A stretch of DNA of 34,033 nucleotides, from positions 1-34,033 of the forward strand of contig DHVK01000028.1 in assembly GCA_002412625.1 (NCBI GenBank). The letters run 5' to 3'. Positions 30,342 through 34,033 of this stretch are shown one piece after another. How positions within the stretch are numbered: the stretch's first letter is position 1; each line of letters begins with the position of its first letter. The position numbers and the translations under genes were made by a program. The notes beneath the pieces are model-generated. The model was not told the DNA's origin. It ran no database searches and saw nothing but the letters and a program-made list of their open reading frames with translations. This DNA comes from Cloacimonetes bacterium UBA5210 (GTDB taxonomy: Bacteria > Cloacimonadota > Cloacimonadia > Cloacimonadales > Cloacimonadaceae).

Positions 30342-33194
30342 TTATTCGTTTACCGCTTTTTTCAGCTGCATGCTGTCTTCCTTGAGCAGCGGGGTGTCCG
30401 GCGTCATGATCACGGTCAGCCGGTTTGTATCAAAGGTCAGATACTTCCTTGCGGTTTGGGTGATCAGCTGCTTATCGATCTTCTCGTAGAGAGCGGGATA
30501 AGTGAGGAAAGAATCCAGCTTCAAGCCCCGGTTGTGGTTACTCTGCATATTGTTCAGCCAAAAGCTGTTTCTGGCAACGTTGTCTTCAAAGCGTTTTTGC
30601 AAAACCGCTTTGGCGGAGGACACATATTTATCGTCATAAAGCCCGTTTCTCAGGCTATCCACGGTGGCCAGAACCGCTTTGTTCAGTTCATCAACCCGCC
30701 CGGGATCACAAGCCAGATAGATGGCGATGCTGTATGTCTGTTTGCTGGGGTGTTCATTGTAGTCCTGCCAGGCTTGCACCACATACACTCCGCTCATCTC
30801 TTCGCGGATGTTTTCGCGCAGCTTCTCGTTCAACACCAGATTCAGCGCGGAGATCGCGGCAGAGGTGCTTTCATTGAGTTTGATGCTGCCATTGGTCACA
30901 TGCGCGGCGTGGGCACTTTCGCTGCTGCCCATGCGGAAGCGAACTTCTTTGAGACCTTTGAGCAGCGGGATATCCATATCCACGATCTTATCCTTGCGAC
31001 GCGCCACAGGCAGGGTGGCAAGATATGTGCAGACATACTCTTCCAGAGCCGCTTTGTCGAAGTTTCCCACTACAAAGAAGCTAAAATCAGAGAAATCCGC
31101 AAAGCGGTCGCGATGGATCATTTCCATGCTCTCGAGGGTCAACAGATCAAGATCCTGCACATTGGGCGGGGAAGCCATCGGATGATGCCCGGAGATGTTT
31201 GAGCTCAGGGAGTCAAAAAACACTCTTTCGGGGTTGCTTGCCATGTTTTCCAGAAACGGCCTCATCCTCGCGATAAAGCTATTCAGGCTTTTGCTATCGA
31301 GGCGGGGGTTCACGCTGCGCTGGTGGATCAGCTGAAACAGCACTTCCATATCCCGGGGCGAAGCATTTCCGCTGATCCCCTCATGATAAGGAGACACGGA
31401 TAGCTCTGCCGAGGCGATCTTCCCGGTTAGTAAACGGCTGAGATCGTTGTTGTCAAACTCACCGATGCCGCTGCTTCCCAGATAATCGCCAAACCAGTTG
31501 CCATTGCGGGCTACGGGGACATCATAACGCGAGAAACCGCCGATGCTCTTTGCCGAAATCAAGATCTCATCGGCTTTAAACTCTGTCTTTTTGCTATATA
31601 CTTTCACGCCGTTGGAAAGGGTCCATTCTTCGATCCCGCTTTGGGACATCTTTTTGCGCTTGGTGATCTTTCCGGGTTTGGGAATCTCTGCCATCAGAGG
31701 CTCGGTGATTTCGTTATCTTCATAGGCTTCAATGTCTGAATCCATAACTTCCCGATACACCGCCAGCAGTTGCTCTTCGGTGGGATGCGCAAGGCCTGGT
31801 TTCTGAGTTCCGGTATAGCTCACAGTGAGGTTATCCTCCGTGATAAGACCGTCAATGACCCGGTTGACTGCCCCGACATCAATCATCGGCAACAGCTGAG
31901 TAGCCATATCAAGCTCTTGCTGAGCGCTCATATAGGTGTTACCATGCATCAGGGTTCCAAACAGAGACCAGACGATCGCGCCAGATTCTCTGGTGCTGCT
32001 TTGCTCCACTCTGCTTTCAAGGCGGCGAAGCAAGCGGGCTTTGGCTCTGCCCAATTCTGATTCCTGAAATCCGTGGCGGCGCACGCGTTCCGCTTCGGTA
32101 AGCAGAACCCGCAGCCCTTCCCGGTTTTTACCTTCTCCGGTGTATGCCATCAGGCTTGTGCTGCTCAGCCCCTTGAGCATGGTGCCGCTGCTGGCGCTGG
32201 CATAGCTGAAGGGAGGATCTTCCTGCTGCGTGAGCTCTTCCAGCCGGGCATTGAGGATGTCGAAGAACAAGCGCTCGTGCAGCATCCGGTAATAATCTCC
32301 CAAAGTACTGAAGGTCTGAAGATCTCTGGTCCAGGAGGCAGTGACGGAAGAGTAAGGAAATTCCGGATCGATCGCCACGACTGCTCTGGGTTCCGGGTGG
32401 TCCGGTACCATAAAAGTCTCGCGGGGGCGGGGATTCTCTTTGACTGGGATATCGGCAAAATACTGTTCTACCAAAGCCAAAGCATCTTCCTTGGGTAGAT
32501 CTCCGATCACCAATACGCTCTGCAGATCGGGACGGTACCAGTCTTCATAAAAGCGCACGATTTCGTCTCTGCCAAAAGTAGTCAGCACATCATAAGTACC
32601 GATCGGAGTACGCTCTGCATAGCGGCTGCCGGCAAACATGACCTGCGAGACCGCGTTTGAGATGCGCTCCTGCGCGCCTTGCCCCATGCGCCATTCTTCG
32701 ATGATGATCCCACGTTCTTTCTCCAGTTCTTCAGGAGTGAAGCTAACCTGATGCGCCATATCGGAAAGGATCAGAAAACCCTGTTCCAGCTGCTCCCGGT
32801 TATCGGTGGGAATCTTGAGCTGATACATGGTGAAATCAAAGCTCGTCATGGCATTCAGGCCATTGGCAAAGCCCATGCCGATTGACGCCAGATACTCCAC
32901 AATCTCGGATCTGCCGAAGTTCGTGGAGCCGTTAAAAGCCATATGCTCCGTGAAATGCGCAAGACCTTTTTGGTCATCATCTTCCAGCACACTGCCGGCA
33001 TCGACAAACAAGCGCAATTCGGCTCGATTGGCCGGCTTAGCATTTTGGATTATGTAATAGCGAATGCCGTTGTCCAAGGTCCCGGTAAGCACGTCCGGAT
33101 CACTGGGTAGCGGGATTTGAGCTATTTGTTCAGGCATCTGGGCAAAAGCCAGACAAAAGGCCAGACTTAGAATCGAAAGCCATACAACCTTCAT
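30342..33194 (-). CDS. periplasmic M16-family zinc protease, PqqL-like (950 aa)
   Basis: A zinc metallopeptidase that probably degrades peptides in the cell envelope. The signal peptide is MKVVWLSILSLAFCLAFAQ. The inverted zinc motif HFTEH gives H80, E83 (catalytic) and H84; the third ligand is probably E167 in IIIEEWR. The length and two-lobed layout (catalytic M16 domain near 40-190, M16C domain near 210-400, and a second inactive M16-like half from about 530) match PqqL-type 930-950-aa proteases. No zinc motif is seen in the second half, as is usual. The binding site AAAGGAG (33207-33201) overlaps the stop codon of the upstream lipoprotein gene, and the genes are 11 bases apart, so they form an operon. 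A link to processing of the exported proteins is only a guess. Confidence 0.94.
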   Translation of the reverse strand: MKVVWLSILSLAFCLAFAQMPEQIAQIPLPSDPDVLTGTLDNGIRYYIIQNAKPANRAELRLFVDAGSVLEDDDQKGLAHFTEHMAFNGSTNFGRSEIVEYLASIGMGFANGLNAMTSFDFTMYQLKIPTDNREQLEQGFLILSDMAHQVSFTPEELEKERGIIIEEWRMGQGAQERISNAVSQVMFAGSRYAERTPIGTYDVLTTFGRDEIVRFYEDWYRPDLQSVLVIGDLPKEDALALVEQYFADIPVKENPRPRETFMVPDHPEPRAVVAIDPEFPYSSVTASWTRDLQTFSTLGDYYRMLHERLFFDILNARLEELTQQEDPPFSYASASSGTMLKGLSSTSLMAYTGEGKNREGLRVLLTEAERVRRHGFQESELGRAKARLLRRLESRVEQSSTRESGAIVWSLFGTLMHGNTYMSAQQELDMATQLLPMIDVGAVNRVIDGLITEDNLTVSYTGTQKPGLAHPTEEQLLAVYREVMDSDIEAYEDNEITEPLMAEIPKPGKITKRKKMSQSGIEEWTLSNGVKVYSKKTEFKADEILISAKSIGGFSRYDVPVARNGNWFGDYLGSSGIGEFDNNDLSRLLTGKIASAELSVSPYHEGISGNASPRDMEVLFQLIHQRSVNPRLDSKSLNSFIARMRPFLENMASNPERVFFDSLSSNISGHHPMASPPNVQDLDLLTLESMEMIHRDRFADFSDFSFFVVGNFDKAALEEYVCTYLATLPVARRKDKIVDMDIPLLKGLKEVRFRMGSSESAHAAHVTNGSIKLNESTSAAISALNLVLNEKLRENIREEMSGVYVVQAWQDYNEHPSKQTYSIAIYLACDPGRVDELNKAVLATVDSLRNGLYDDKYVSSAKAVLQKRFEDNVARNSFWLNNMQSNHNRGLKLDSFLTYPALYEKIDKQLITQTARKYLTFDTNRLTVIMTPDTPLLKEDSMQLKKAVNE

Positions 33195-33205
33195 ATTTAT
33201 CTCCT

Positions 33206-33841
33206 TTATTCCTCAGGGGGGCTAACTCTTGCCACAAACTGCTCATCCACGTAGATGATGCTTGTCAGGTTGCCATATTCCAGAGGATTGTATTCATCGC
33301 CTTGAATATACACTTTTACAGTATAGTAAAATGGATCGCTTTGCCCGCAGGGGCGCACCCGCAGCCACTGTTCGGTGCCGGCCTCAATATCCATGAACGT
33401 AGCAATCCTGGTTTCGGAAAGATAGTTCACCTTGTTCATCCAGATCTCCGCGCGGGCAATGGCGGTATCCAGTTCGTTGATGACCTTCACGCTGGCTCTG
33501 TTCGCGTGCAGGAACGCGTTCAGGGTTTTACCCGCTTGCAGGGTTACTTCGGTGGTATCCTGTTGAGGCCGGTTGATGTCGTCGATCAGACTGTAAGTCT
33601 CGCCATAAACGCGCACCGGGACTTTGCGCTTCACCTTGCCGGTGAGGAAACTCTGGGTGTCTGTATCCACTTCGAAAACCCGCTCTTCACCCCCGGGAAT
33701 GATAGTCATGGGCTTGTTGTCCACATACGCATACACCGGGTAGGCGGTACGGTTGATCATCCGGAAACTCGCTCCGGAATCGCAGGCGCTAAGCAGTAGC
33801 AGCACGATGGGCAGCAAATAGCCGATAGTTCGCAGCTTCAT
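33206..33841 (-). CDS. predicted lipoprotein of unknown function (211 aa)
   Basis: The start at 33841 is chosen because AAGGGG lies upstream and the protein then begins with a lipoprotein signal, MKLRTIGYLLPIVLLLLSAC, with C20 as the lipidated residue. The mature part looks beta-rich, with three similar-length segments: NRTAYPVYAYVDNKPMTI, a threonine-rich middle (TTEVTLQAGKTLNAFL), and YYTVKVYIQGDEYNPLEYG. It resembles carboxypeptidase-like or PEGA-type surface-exposed folds only loosely, so I assign no function. The first gene of the pair with the M16 protease. Confidence 0.82.
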   Translation of the reverse strand: MKLRTIGYLLPIVLLLLSACDSGASFRMINRTAYPVYAYVDNKPMTIIPGGEERVFEVDTDTQSFLTGKVKRKVPVRVYGETYSLIDDINRPQQDTTEVTLQAGKTLNAFLHANRASVKVINELDTAIARAEIWMNKVNYLSETRIATFMDIEAGTEQWLRVRPCGQSDPFYYTVKVYIQGDEYNPLEYGNLTSIIYVDEQFVARVSPPEE

Positions 33842-34033
33842 GGTAATCCCCCTTAATCTATAGTTTTTCAAGTTCACGCTCCCCAAGAAACATGCTGGTG
33901 TCAAGCAAAAAGACAAAACCAAATGCCACAGTGAGCTTTGCAGGCCTGCTGTGAAAGGGATAAACCCTAATTGCAGAGAATGTTGCGGGAGCCAAACCCA
34001 ATGCCAATAAATCGAGTAGGGTGATGCTGGATG

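Noticed and set aside
30255..31202. 315-codon plus-strand frame inside the M16 protease gene
   Set aside because: Shadow of the minus-strand protease, which has a clear signal peptide, zinc motif and binding site.
33842..34033. Right-edge sequence upstream of the lipoprotein gene
   Set aside because: No gene or repeat could be supported. TTGACA on the minus strand (33904-33899) lacks a -10 at the right distance.

Overview
The window looks like chromosomal DNA of an uncultured anaerobic Gram-negative bacterium, most likely of the Cloacimonadota (WWE1) group. This is a family-level inference from three things: large secreted 'choice-of-anchor J' / fibronectin-like proteins, C-terminal sorting domains starting at a YPNPF motif (type IX secretion-like), and intergenic spaces packed with repeats. 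No rRNA, tRNA or CRISPR array was seen. Related lineages with the same protein types (Fibrobacterota, Marinimicrobia-like groups) cannot be excluded.

Layout. Positions 1-11.5 kb hold two very large paralogous exported proteins (650-4792 and 5704-11427). Each follows a long leader; the two leaders are homologous to each other, and each contains a short ORF. The second leader also has an intrinsic terminator 40 nt before the start codon. From 11.4 to 14.9 kb is a repeat-rich island with a minus-strand orphan gene (199 aa, resembling the C-terminal domain of some large signalling regulators) and a RAYT/Y1-type transposase (13886-14509). The transposase lies between two blocks of a REP-like hairpin repeat (family A). 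From 14.9 to 17.8 kb is a two-gene unit for a small two-repeat exported protein and a 659-aa exported protein with a sorting domain. From 17.8 to 18.6 kb lies a tandem pair of a second repeat family (B).

From 18.6 to 23.5 kb are efp (elongation factor P) with a small Cys-containing partner gene, then two overlapping ABC exporter half-transporters that look like an asymmetric heterodimer. From 23.6 to 26.5 kb is a third large exported protein (963 aa, with sorting domain). From 26.6 to 27.2 kb are repeat families C and A, the latter as an exact tandem duplication with a 238-bp period. From 27.3 to 30.2 kb is a compact fur-feoB-feoA operon for ferrous iron uptake, preceded by a Fur-box-like palindrome. 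It converges on a minus-strand pair: a lipoprotein (33206-33841) followed by a 950-aa periplasmic M16 zinc protease (30342-33194).

The best candidate for an undescribed system is repeat family A with its transposase. There are 19 recognisable copies in six blocks, each block being one or more forward copies closed by exactly one inverted copy. The hairpin core shows a compensatory stem change between loci, and the likely mobilising enzyme sits between two blocks. The second candidate is the shared leader of the two giant exported proteins, which could be an attenuation control.
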